In this document: in pieces, positions 56,291 through 64,000 of the stretch
Layout: the number at the start of each line of letters is the position of its first letter
How positions within the stretch are numbered: the stretch's first letter is position 1
Virus record (IMG/VR): IMGVR_UViG_3300006802_000094
Span: 1 to 64,000 of that record
Source of the DNA: a virus
DNA: 64,000 nt
Reading direction: 5' to 3' (one strand)
The notes under the pieces: generated by a model
What the model was told of the DNA's origin: nothing
The model's input: the letters and a program-made list of their open reading frames with translations, nothing else
Database searches by the model: none
Program-made: the position numbers and the translations under genes

Positions 56291-56929
56291 TTAATCTTTA
56301 TATAAATCGTCATTTAATCTCGAAGATTTCAAATGTGTCGCCTTACTACCACTAAACCTACTAAAATGGTTTAACACATCTTCATATTCTTCTATTTTAT
56401 CTTTTAAGGTTTTTATTTCATTTTGTAAAGAAGTTATTTTAGTTTTATCCTCTTTAATTACTTCTTTTGGACTTTCTTTAATAATACCTTCCAAAGTTTT
56501 AATTTTGCCTTTTAACAACAAGTTGTTATTTTGTGCCTTTACAATTTCTTTGTTTTTTATATCAATGTCTTTTTCCAACTGTCTCTTTTTTTGAGACAGT
56601 TCATTTATTTCGATATCATCCGTAACATAAACTTCTTTTTCAATTATTTTTTCTACTGGAACTTCTTTAATTACATTAACTATTTTTTCTACAGGTACCT
56701 CTTTAATAACTTCCACAATTTTTTCTACTTCCTTTATCACTTCTTTTTCTACTACTTCCTTACCTGCCTTTATTGGTGTTATTCCAAATTTTTCAATAGC
56801 GAAGCCACCTTTTAAACAATTCATAATAAATGAATCTATATCTTCTATTTTGTTTAACTCACAAAACATTTTGATTTCATTATCCAATGTTTTTGGTAAA
56901 TTAAAAATTTGTGAGTTCTTCTTTTCCAT
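56291..56929 (-). CDS. RHH-like/coiled-coil protein with VIKEVPVEK repeats, 212 aa
   Basis: The N-terminus QIFNLPKTLDNEIKMFCELN resembles ribbon-helix-helix-type starts. Three imperfect V(E)KIV.VIKEVPVEK repeats (about 65-105) precede a long coiled coil. ATG at 56929 chosen; TTG at 56935 adds two residues. Its place between the two gp46/47-like nuclease genes suggests a role with that complex, but no enzymatic motif is present. Confidence 0.6.
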   Translation of the reverse strand: MEKKNSQIFNLPKTLDNEIKMFCELNKIEDIDSFIMNCLKGGFAIEKFGITPIKAGKEVVEKEVIKEVEKIVEVIKEVPVEKIVNVIKEVPVEKIIEKEVYVTDDIEINELSQKKRQLEKDIDIKNKEIVKAQNNNLLLKGKIKTLEGIIKESPKEVIKEDKTKITSLQNEIKTLKDKIEEYEDVLNHFSRFSGSKATHLKSSRLNDDLYKD

Positions 56930-57683
56930 TTTCAATATCTGTAATATCTTTTATTTTAAAATTTAAATAAGGTGAATTATTTTCAACCTCAATAAAATCA
57001 TACTTATCTTCTTCAACATAATAAACACCATAACCATGTTTACGAACATTTTCCCCAAAGTTTTGTTGTACGAGTGAACCGACCATATAAGCTTTTTTAC
57101 CATTAGGTATGTTTAAAACTTGATGTTTATGTATGTCACCTGCCAAAACTAAATCACAACCAACAAATTCATTGGTGTTATAACCATCGTCAAAAGCAAA
57201 CCCCATATCAGTAACTAACCCTTGAATAGGTCCGTGAAATAAACCAACATTTAATTTATTATTGTCTGGTGTGAAATCTGGTCTTTTATTATGATTCATT
57301 AAAGAATATACAATCCAATTTATATTCTCATCTTCAACAACACCTGGATTTTTAAAATACATTATATTTTCATTATCCATCGTATCTATTATTGGTGTTA
57401 AAGCATCTACCCTATCCAAGTTATTTTCTAAAAAATCATGATTGCCAATTAATACTATTGTTGGACAAATTTTAGCACAATTTGAAAGTGTCCACGTAAC
57501 CATGTGTATTAATTCTGGAGTCATTTGATTTTTTGAATGTACCAAATCACCAGTAAAAACTATCCTATCTGGTTTTATCTCTGACCATTCTTTAAAACAC
57601 CCACTTAATATATCTTTATACTGTTGGTGGTCTTTATATAATTTAATATGTAAATCTGAAAAATGTATTAACTTATTTATCAT
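56901..57683 (-). CDS. SbcD/Mre11-like (gp47-type) nuclease, 260 aa
   Basis: Calcineurin-like motifs in order: HFSDLHIK, VFTGDLVHSK, VLIGNHDF, LNVGLFHGP, VLAGDIHKHQ. These are the metal ligands of Mre11/SbcD nucleases. Partner of the SbcC-like protein in DNA end processing and replication restart. Overlaps the upstream PD-(D/E)XK gene by 4 nt. Confidence 0.92.
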   Translation of the reverse strand: MINKLIHFSDLHIKLYKDHQQYKDILSGCFKEWSEIKPDRIVFTGDLVHSKNQMTPELIHMVTWTLSNCAKICPTIVLIGNHDFLENNLDRVDALTPIIDTMDNENIMYFKNPGVVEDENINWIVYSLMNHNKRPDFTPDNNKLNVGLFHGPIQGLVTDMGFAFDDGYNTNEFVGCDLVLAGDIHKHQVLNIPNGKKAYMVGSLVQQNFGENVRKHGYGVYYVEEDKYDFIEVENNSPYLNFKIKDITDIENGKEELTNF

Positions 57684-58456
57684 AATGTTTTTTTAAATTC
57701 TTGTAATAAATTTATTACTTCTTCTCTATAATCTCTACACTTAATAGGTTCATATTTATCATTTTTTTCATTAAACCAAACAATATATGAATCACCCAAT
57801 TTTAAATTTGTATTTTTTTCTATAAGATACTTATATAAAGATAATTGTAATGAATATGTATTATATTCACAAATGTCTAAATGTTCTAGAGGATACTGAA
57901 ACTGCTGCCATTTATTATTTCTTTTAATTTCTTTATTAGTCTTCCAATCCCAAATTTGTAACTCATCAACTTTATTATTCCAAAATAATTGGTCGACCAT
58001 CCCACATACTTCCAATTCTTCATCACCAACAATTACCTCAGATTTAATTGGGATTAATTTACCGTAGGAATCATCATAAAACTTATGAAATAAATTTTTT
58101 AGTTTATCAAAATCTTTTTTAACATCCTCTTCACCTTCACCCAACATTTTTTTAATTCTTGTATTATCATATGGAAATACTTTGTTATTCAAATAATTTT
58201 CAGCATATTCGTGAAATAAAGTTCCTTTTTCACAAGAATAATCTGATTTATATTTCCATTCAGCTAATACTTCTTCTTTGGTTATTCCTCTGTCCTTAGC
58301 TTTTTTTTCTGACCAATAATCAGTATCAAATTTTTGTTTAAATGTACCTATAACTTTTGTTACAGAATTCATTTCCTTACCATCTATATAATATTTGTGT
58401 GGTTCATCCCAATATTTTATGTTATTAAAAACACTTAATTCTACGCTTATATCCAT
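57680..58456 (-). CDS. PD-(D/E)XK nuclease, RecB/Cas4-like, 258 aa
   Basis: Typical RecB-family nuclease order: KGTLFHEYAENYL (motif I), GMVDQLFW, LQIWDWKTNKEI (D and K of PD-(D/E)XK), YSLQLSLYKYLIE (QxxxY motif). No helicase domain or iron-sulfur Cys cluster, so a stand-alone nuclease; the role is probably DNA end processing in the same recombination operon. Confidence 0.85.
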   Translation of the reverse strand: MDISVELSVFNNIKYWDEPHKYYIDGKEMNSVTKVIGTFKQKFDTDYWSEKKAKDRGITKEEVLAEWKYKSDYSCEKGTLFHEYAENYLNNKVFPYDNTRIKKMLGEGEEDVKKDFDKLKNLFHKFYDDSYGKLIPIKSEVIVGDEELEVCGMVDQLFWNNKVDELQIWDWKTNKEIKRNNKWQQFQYPLEHLDICEYNTYSLQLSLYKYLIEKNTNLKLGDSYIVWFNEKNDKYEPIKCRDYREEVINLLQEFKKTL

Positions 58457-59379
58457 TATTTATGTAATTCTAATATTTGTTCTGGTTTTATTTCTCCATT
58501 TAAATCAGCAATGTCTTTGTTGTTTGGTAATTTCACTAATTTAACTCTTCCTCTCAATTTACCACCATTTATTTTTTCATATAACTTAACAGCATCATCC
58601 CAAGCATCACCATCTAAACAAATTATAATATTTGACTTAGAGTTTTCATATAACTTTTGCCATAAATTATCTGATATAACTTTACCTAACAATGGTATTG
58701 AATTTTCAACAAAAAACATATCAAATACACCCTCAACCAAATAAATGTCAGATTCCCAATCAATGTGTTGTTCATTGAATATTATGTTACTTTTTTCTTG
58801 TTGTGGATTTTTGTATTTTAATTTTGTGTTGATATAACTCCTAGCTACAAAAAACTGTAATTCATTATTTTTATTATAAGATGGCACAATTATTCTAAAT
58901 TTATATTCACCTTGAGTGGTAAAACCTATCTTATATTTATCAATAATCTCTTTTGTGATATTTCTCTTTTTTAAATAATTCCAAACTTGTTTTGCTGTTA
59001 AATCGTGTTCAGAAACTTCCGTAAGTTTTGTATAACCTATAGGTAACTTTAAATTTTCATTATATTTGTTTTTGGAATATTCTAAATCTTCTGGATAAAG
59101 TAATTGATAATCTCTTATATGGGTTTTATTACCCCACTTTTTAATAAGATTACCAATTCTCCCTTTGGTGTAGTTGGTTTCTGAACAAGCCCAACATTTG
59201 TAAACACCCATCTTATAATTTATCTCTAAATTACCTTTACCATCTCCATGGTCCAAACCTTTTAAGTCATAAGAACAAACAGGACAATCAAAGGATATTT
59301 GTCCATTGTGTGGGTTATGTTTCTTAACCTCTCCAAATATATCTTCAAGTATTTCAATTATAAGAGTAAAGTCATCCAT
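58456..59379 (-). CDS. DNA primase with zinc and TOPRIM domains, 307 aa
   Basis: N-terminal zinc ribbon FDCPVCSYD...YKCWACSETNY (Cys pairs spaced as in DnaG-type ribbons). TOPRIM signature YLVEGVFDMFFVEN (EG..D) and IICLDGDAWDDAV (DxD) follow. It should synthesise RNA primers for lagging-strand synthesis. The length (307 aa) is typical of small phage primases without helicase domain. It forms an operon with nucleases downstream. Confidence 0.88.
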   Translation of the reverse strand: MDDFTLIIEILEDIFGEVKKHNPHNGQISFDCPVCSYDLKGLDHGDGKGNLEINYKMGVYKCWACSETNYTKGRIGNLIKKWGNKTHIRDYQLLYPEDLEYSKNKYNENLKLPIGYTKLTEVSEHDLTAKQVWNYLKKRNITKEIIDKYKIGFTTQGEYKFRIIVPSYNKNNELQFFVARSYINTKLKYKNPQQEKSNIIFNEQHIDWESDIYLVEGVFDMFFVENSIPLLGKVISDNLWQKLYENSKSNIIICLDGDAWDDAVKLYEKINGGKLRGRVKLVKLPNNKDIADLNGEIKPEQILELHK

Positions 59380-59413
59380 CTGTTAATTATAACATTTACA
59401 AATGAAATGTCAA

Positions 59414-60007
59414 TTACCAGATTTTGTTTTTATGCATATAACCTTTAACACATGTGTATGCGTCAGACATATCATAACACTCTTTTTTAAGATTACCAGT
59501 CCTAGCGTACGGCCAAACTATTTGTGGTTCTTGTTTTTTAACTAATTCCCATACTATATGTTTTTTATCACATCCTTTTGGATAACCTCCAAATAATACT
59601 TTTTTACCTTTATCATTAAGAGAATATAATGATGGGTGTGCAAACTTTCTGGAATCATAGGTGGAAATTAAATTAGGTGTGACACCTAATATATCGTAGA
59701 CTGTTTTAACAACCATTGTATTATATCTAAGTAATGTACCTACAGTATAAACATTATTAGAATTTAATAAGGGTTCCTCTATAATAACTTTAATTATATT
59801 ATAGTCTTTTACTTCTTTTAGTTTCTCTTCAAAAGCTACTGATTTTTTAAGTAACTCTTCTATCTTATCTTCTGGTCTTGGATTAACTCTAGGTGAGAAA
59901 TGTGTTAACTCTAAAAGATTTTTAGATTCCATTCCAAACAAAGCCCAACCAATTGTCTTGGTTGATATATCCAGCCCCAGTATTTTGGGTTCTTTTTTTA
60001 GTGTCAT
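59414..60007 (-). CDS. RuvC-like Holliday-junction resolvase/RNase H-fold protein, 197 aa
   Basis: RNase H-fold acidic motifs are KILGLDISTKTIGWALF (first Asp), KVIIEEPLLNSN (Glu) and YDMSDAYTCVKGY (C-terminal Asp), the pattern of RuvC-type resolvases of phages. The enzyme would resolve recombination or packaging intermediates. It sits directly after a structural gene (adjacent stop/start, no gap). Confidence 0.82.
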   Translation of the reverse strand: MTLKKEPKILGLDISTKTIGWALFGMESKNLLELTHFSPRVNPRPEDKIEELLKKSVAFEEKLKEVKDYNIIKVIIEEPLLNSNNVYTVGTLLRYNTMVVKTVYDILGVTPNLISTYDSRKFAHPSLYSLNDKGKKVLFGGYPKGCDKKHIVWELVKKQEPQIVWPYARTGNLKKECYDMSDAYTCVKGYMHKNKIW

Positions 60008-61099
60008 TTAAAATCTAAATTTCAAATTAAAGAAAGTAGGATTGTTATAATACTTTTCTATTGGTTTATCGGGTTTAGCTATCGCTAACATATCCCCATT
60101 AGTATCATACAACCCAACTTCACTAATGTAAACTGGTTTGTTAACAGAAAATAATTCATATTCCCCATCAGCATTTACTGTTGGGTTCAAATCCGCAGCT
60201 GTTGGATTTTTAGTTGCTCCAAATTCTCCAGACCCCGCTTCACATAAAACATTTAATACCCATTGTTTTTCAAAACTAAAATAAGTAACTGAAGAATCTG
60301 CTGTAAAACTAACTTGAGTTAAACCACTATATGTATACCCTGTACCAGCAGTTGATGCTGACCAGTTAATACTTTGTGTTGCAGCTGAATCAGTAATAAC
60401 AATAAATCCTTTATCTAAATAACATATTCCAATTGGTTGGTCTAAACCTATAGTTGCTCCAGATGAACTAAGTGCTACTTTTTTGTCTTGAGCAAAACTA
60501 AAAAACGTAGTAGCGTCTGGATATCCAGCTGGTGGAGATGATGTAGTATACCCATCTGCCCAACTTCCTCCTCCTGCTGGTGCACGAAATTTATCAGAAA
60601 ATAAAAAAGCTACATTAGTACTAGGAGTTTCAACATCTGGATTAGGATACCCTAAATTTAATGCTGATGTATGTCCGAAATATTCAGCTTCTTGACTAGG
60701 GTCACTAGATGCATCATAAGCTAAATAATAAGAACTATAACAATCAAATGTACCACCAGTAATGTAAGGTAAAGTTAATTTAATTGTTCTTCCATCTATA
60801 AGTTCACCATAACTATCTTTAGGTATTTCTATAACCACAACATTATCATCATTCTCAATATTTTCTAAAGCGTTAGAACTCCATTCTATATCCCAAGAAT
60901 TAACAATAAAGTTAGCTGCTGGTAAATTAAATGAAGAGTATAGATTAGAGAAAGGTCTACCATTATTTGGGTCTCTCTGAGCGACAGTAAATTTTAAATC
61001 ACTCCCATTTACTTCATTATATCCATTTACTGAAAATGAATTACCAAAAGGTACTATTTCACTATCTACTGTTTTACTTGATACTGGTTTAAAATCCAT
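60008..61099 (-). CDS. Putative tail-associated structural protein, 363 aa
   Basis: Gly/Ser/Thr-rich with many beta strands (SFSVNGYNEVNGSDLKFTVAQRDPNNG) and a SPPAGYPDATTFFSF motif. No coiled coil, signal peptide or enzyme motif. Position upstream of a resolvase and downstream of two structural genes suggests fibre/tail or baseplate protein. Function unproven. Confidence 0.55.
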   Translation of the reverse strand: MDFKPVSSKTVDSEIVPFGNSFSVNGYNEVNGSDLKFTVAQRDPNNGRPFSNLYSSFNLPAANFIVNSWDIEWSSNALENIENDDNVVVIEIPKDSYGELIDGRTIKLTLPYITGGTFDCYSSYYLAYDASSDPSQEAEYFGHTSALNLGYPNPDVETPSTNVAFLFSDKFRAPAGGGSWADGYTTSSPPAGYPDATTFFSFAQDKKVALSSSGATIGLDQPIGICYLDKGFIVITDSAATQSINWSASTAGTGYTYSGLTQVSFTADSSVTYFSFEKQWVLNVLCEAGSGEFGATKNPTAADLNPTVNADGEYELFSVNKPVYISEVGLYDTNGDMLAIAKPDKPIEKYYNNPTFFNLKFRF

Positions 61100-61139
61100 T
61101 TTTATATATTTTTTTAATCTTTTATATTAATTAACCCTA

Positions 61140-61571
61140 TTATGTAGTGGTTATTGGTCTTGGTCTACCATTAGTTGTTGTATTTCTTCTTAATGGCATT
61201 AATGTTTGACCATCTGATGATAAAGTTAAAAATTGTGCCCCTTGAAAATCTAACTTAATTACTAATCTTGGGTCAGTAATACCGTTTAAATTACTTTGGT
61301 ATTTAACTGCTGGTGTATAAGCGAGTAAATTAACTCCACCATTAACTTCATCACCTTTTTGATTTTCTACCGAAATAAATAAAGTTTTCACATGGTTAGC
61401 AGCTTCTACTTCACCAATAGTGTGTACATTATTTCCACTTATGGTCCCTTCTGAACTATTTGATGCGTCACTATAACTAGTACCAGCACCATACTGTAAT
61501 GGAGTAACCCCATTTGGTGTATTCCCAAATTGACCTATAAAATTATCTATTATTGTTTTAATTGTTGCCAT
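61140..61571 (-). CDS. Putative structural protein, 143 aa
   Basis: MATIKTIIDNFIGQFGNTPNGVTPLQYGAGTSYSDASNSSEGTISG... is a Ser/Gly/Thr-rich beta protein. Its N-terminal helix and following G/S-rich strand region are like tail-tip or head-decoration proteins. It directly follows the 557-aa gene (2-nt gap). Confidence 0.5.
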   Translation of the reverse strand: MATIKTIIDNFIGQFGNTPNGVTPLQYGAGTSYSDASNSSEGTISGNNVHTIGEVEAANHVKTLFISVENQKGDEVNGGVNLLAYTPAVKYQSNLNGITDPRLVIKLDFQGAQFLTLSSDGQTLMPLRRNTTTNGRPRPITTT

Positions 61572-61573
61572 TT

Positions 61574-63247
61574 TTATGTTATTGAACTACTATTAAATAT
61601 AGCGTAACCACCAGTGGTAGTAGAAGCTAATGGGTTTATTGTGTAATCTAAAACAGAAGCACCTGCTCCAAAGAATTTATTTTGTGTTTTAGTAGAATCC
61701 CAAACTAATATCTGAGCAGGAGATGTAGCTGTTGGTTGTAAATATGTAAAATTCTCAAATAATGCTTTTAAACTAAAATTAACATTTACCACTAACACAG
61801 CTGCCGCAACCTCTGGTCTATCACTATTAGTTATTTCAAATTTAAATGGAATGTTATATTCTTTTTGTAAACCAGTTCCACTCGTAGTGATAAAATTGCT
61901 AGTTGTTGGGTCTACAGTTAAAGCTTCAAAGAAATCTATGGTGTGTTCTATCAATAATGACAATCCAGTTTTTGGTTCTCTTAATTCACCAAAAGGTTTA
62001 CTAGGTGAGAATATTTTATCATAAGTTCTAGCTTCATTTTTTATTGTGTACATCGCAGTACCAGATAAAAACTTACTTAAAGTACTTATTGGTGCTGTGT
62101 TATCGGTTAAATTTCTACCTACAGCTGTACCAGATTCAGACTTAAAGTTTGTTGTATTATTACTATTAATTTGATTAGTTTGAAGTGGGAAATAAGCGTT
62201 TGTATTTGGGTCTCTTGGTAATACTATTCTACCCATAGGCACTAATGTATTTAAAGAACGACCTTTACCTTGTATAAACCTACTATTAAAACTAGGATTT
62301 TGTACATCAAATATGTTATACATACCACCAACTTCATTGTAAAAACCATATGAAGGATAATAAGTTACATTTTCAATCAACTGTCCAAACATATAACCAT
62401 AATCCATATAAGTACCTAAACTTAATGTCATCTCACCAGAACCAACAAAAGCCTGATTTTTAATATTCTTAAATGTGTTATTAGTTAAAGCAAATGGTGA
62501 ATATATTGTTGTAGCCTTTCTTCTTAATCCTCTTTGAGCACCTTTTTCTGTAACTTCTTGATTCTGTGAAGTAACATAAGCTCCTCCAAAAAATATAGGA
62601 AATAATCTAGAAGTTTCACCAACTAATTTAATTTCATTATTTGATGGATTATATGAATTTTTTTCTTGGGTAAAGAATTTATCACTTATTTTTAATCCAA
62701 TTCCTCTACCTTTATTTTCCATAGCGTCAAATAAACCACCAATGTTTAAAGACCAAGCTTTACCAGAAGGTTGGAATATAGTATCAAAATAACCAGTGAA
62801 ATCAGTTTTAGTTAAATTGCTCCAATTGTGACTTCCTATTTCTGAAAAAGCAGCAACTCGTAAAGCTGTAAACCAATCGTGTAAATATAAGTTAGTTGTA
62901 ACTCTACTTCCCCATACTGGTGTATTAGTGTCTGGGTCAATATAACTAATCATCATTTTAGACATTAGTTGTTGGTTACTTAATGAAGTACCCCCTTCAA
63001 CATAAGTTATTTTATTTCTTATTTCGTAACCATCATTAACACCAAAAATACAATTATTATGATTTCCAGTTACATCTGGGACATATCCAGAATCTAAATT
63101 TAGATAGTTTCGATAATCTTTATCAGTATCCCCTAAAGCAAATTTAACTATTTTGTCAGCTAAACTTCCTTGTAAAAGAAATTGTCTACCCTTTTCAGTC
63201 ATGTGAAGGTCTAAATACTGTGTAGTTGCACTTGTTATATATCCCAT
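61574..63247 (-). CDS. Putative structural protein (baseplate/fibre type), 557 aa
   Basis: MGYITSATTQYLDLHMTEKGRQFLLQGSLADKIVKFALGDTDKDY has the H/L.TEKGR..LL.GSL......ALGD.D.DY arrangement seen at the start of several phage virion proteins. The rest is beta-rich and Asn/Thr-rich, with no enzyme motif. Likely a tail, baseplate or fibre protein encoded with its smaller neighbours. Confidence 0.6.
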   Translation of the reverse strand: MGYITSATTQYLDLHMTEKGRQFLLQGSLADKIVKFALGDTDKDYRNYLNLDSGYVPDVTGNHNNCIFGVNDGYEIRNKITYVEGGTSLSNQQLMSKMMISYIDPDTNTPVWGSRVTTNLYLHDWFTALRVAAFSEIGSHNWSNLTKTDFTGYFDTIFQPSGKAWSLNIGGLFDAMENKGRGIGLKISDKFFTQEKNSYNPSNNEIKLVGETSRLFPIFFGGAYVTSQNQEVTEKGAQRGLRRKATTIYSPFALTNNTFKNIKNQAFVGSGEMTLSLGTYMDYGYMFGQLIENVTYYPSYGFYNEVGGMYNIFDVQNPSFNSRFIQGKGRSLNTLVPMGRIVLPRDPNTNAYFPLQTNQINSNNTTNFKSESGTAVGRNLTDNTAPISTLSKFLSGTAMYTIKNEARTYDKIFSPSKPFGELREPKTGLSLLIEHTIDFFEALTVDPTTSNFITTSGTGLQKEYNIPFKFEITNSDRPEVAAAVLVVNVNFSLKALFENFTYLQPTATSPAQILVWDSTKTQNKFFGAGASVLDYTINPLASTTTGGYAIFNSSSIT

Positions 63248-63302
63248 TTTATTGTTTCTTATTATATAATTATCTTAATTTTTATTTCTTGAATGTAAAT
63301 CT

Positions 63303-64000
63303 TTATGACTTAACATTTAATTTGTATCCATATTTATTACCAATCACACTAAATCTTTTAGTTTTTTTAAGTAATTTACTTTTATATGTGTATACCATAG
63401 TTACACAGAATTCATGTTTGATAATTGGGTCTTCATTAGCATTATCTACACTCGTATAATCTTCTTTTTCAGCTTGATTCCAATATCCTTTTAAATAAGC
63501 TATATTAATACCGGTTCTATTCATCTTATTAGAATTAATCGTAGACAACGAAGGACTAATACAAGCTTTTGTTTCTTTAGGGTTCAACCTTGATTTTTTA
63601 TAACCAGAACTAATAAACCAATAGAACTTTGAACCATCCCCTTCTTGTATTAAATGGTCACCATAACGAGAAGTACTTTCAAACTCAACATCCCAATTCA
63701 ATATATCTTTTTCATAATATTGTTTTAAATTTATATTAAAATCTATACTATAATATGAACTATAATTGTATACTTTAGAACTAGTATTAAGTGGTGGTCT
63801 ATTAATCCCTATTCCACTATCAACATCATTTAACCCACTTCTAAAATTAGTATAAGATTTAGGTTGATATAAGTCTGTAATTATTGGTATGGTTGGTCCT
63901 ATTGCTATACCAGACTGACCTATAACTTGTCTTCCACCACCGTCACCAGCACCACTAGATACTCTTGGTATTGGTCCACATATTCCTGTGGTTATTGGAT
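63303..64000 (-). CDS. Partial structural protein, C-terminal part, at least 232 aa
   Basis: The frame stays open to the right edge of the window, so the N-terminus is missing; an internal TTG should not be taken as its start. The visible upstream portion reads GDGGGRQVIGQSGIAIGP and PRVSSGAG, a Gly-rich region. The C-terminus is basic and beta-rich (WDVEFESTSRYGDHLIQEGD...). Probably a virion protein in the same cluster. Confidence 0.55.
   Translation of the reverse strand, partial: PITTGICGPIPRVSSGAGDGGGRQVIGQSGIAIGPTIPIITDLYQPKSYTNFRSGLNDVDSGIGINRPPLNTSSKVYNYSSYYSIDFNINLKQYYEKDILNWDVEFESTSRYGDHLIQEGDGSKFYWFISSGYKKSRLNPKETKACISPSLSTINSNKMNRTGINIAYLKGYWNQAEKEDYTSVDNANEDPIIKHEFCVTMVYTYKSKLLKKTKRFSVIGNKYGYKLNVKS

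Noticed and set aside
1-64000. CRISPR arrays, insertion sequences and transposases
   Set aside because: No regularly spaced direct repeats of 25-40 nt, and no DDE or IS-type frame was seen.

Overview
The window reads as part of a large, strongly AT-rich, tailed double-stranded DNA phage genome whose host is probably a member of the Bacteroidota (Flavobacteriia-like). The phage assignment rests on co-directional, tightly packed or overlapping genes, a T4-type replication/recombination block (gp46/gp47-like SbcC/SbcD, primase, RuvC-like resolvase, PD-(D/E)XK nuclease), structural genes at the right end, and cell-wall hydrolases with spanin-like proteins. The host assignment rests on several intergenic promoters that match the Bacteroidota consensus TTTG-N19/20-TAnnTTTG, the lack of visible Shine-Dalgarno sequences (starts follow A/T-rich leaders), a flavobacterial-type RpoD-like sigma factor, a eukaryote-type (GSII) glutamine synthetase, an Hc1/histone H1-like small protein and a signal peptide ending in KAQ.

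Layout. 1-2.9 kb: small minus-strand genes, including a T5orf172/GIY-YIG protein. 2.9-10.2 kb: three large multi-domain proteins (PAP2 phosphatase; metalloprotease plus lytic transglycosylase; polyphosphate kinase 2), interrupted by a 600-nt non-coding segment with a tRNA-Gly-like gene and a chain of hairpins. 10.2-16.8 kb: glutaredoxin, cyclophilin, two ClpP paralogues, a sugar-epimerase-like cupin, a Mom-like GNAT and a UV-damage endonuclease. 17-24.6 kb: a Ro/DUF2828-like vWA protein with a structured 3' RNA, three thioredoxin-fold proteins with glutamine synthetase, a PcfJ-like protein, tRNA-CAT and DUF932. 24.7-31.4 kb: a plus-strand island with a SleB-like hydrolase, a DHH phosphoesterase fusion and a membrane/metalloprotease protein. 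31.4-33.7 kb: bS21 and small genes. 33.9-36.3 kb: plus-strand fibre-like structural genes. 36.4-43.3 kb: LRR protein, DUF4338 protein, DnaJ, histone H1-like protein. 43.4-49.9 kb: virion and lysis genes and the sigma factor. 49.9-53 kb: a repeat-rich structural protein with a probable -1 frameshift. 53-60 kb: recombination/replication operon. 60-64 kb: structural genes, the last running off the window.

How it fits together. Many of the large proteins carry short motifs of the form [I/L]-x-E followed by S, G, Q, A or E, often next to an amphipathic helix (for example ITEQQLHRILE, LIKES, IINEG). These lie between recognisable enzyme domains. They resemble the targeting and cleavage sites used by the T4 prohead protease gp21, so I infer that polyphosphate kinase, phosphatase, protease, peptidoglycan hydrolase and DHH domains may be packaged in the capsid as processed cargo. 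A second theme is host takeover at the level of protein folding and translation (ClpP x2, cyclophilin, DnaJ, bS21, thioredoxins, sigma factor). A third is structured RNA: one segment follows a Ro-like gene and another is a separate transcription unit containing a tRNA-like domain.

Limits. All family names come from motif recognition by eye. No database search was possible, and many small genes remain unassigned.
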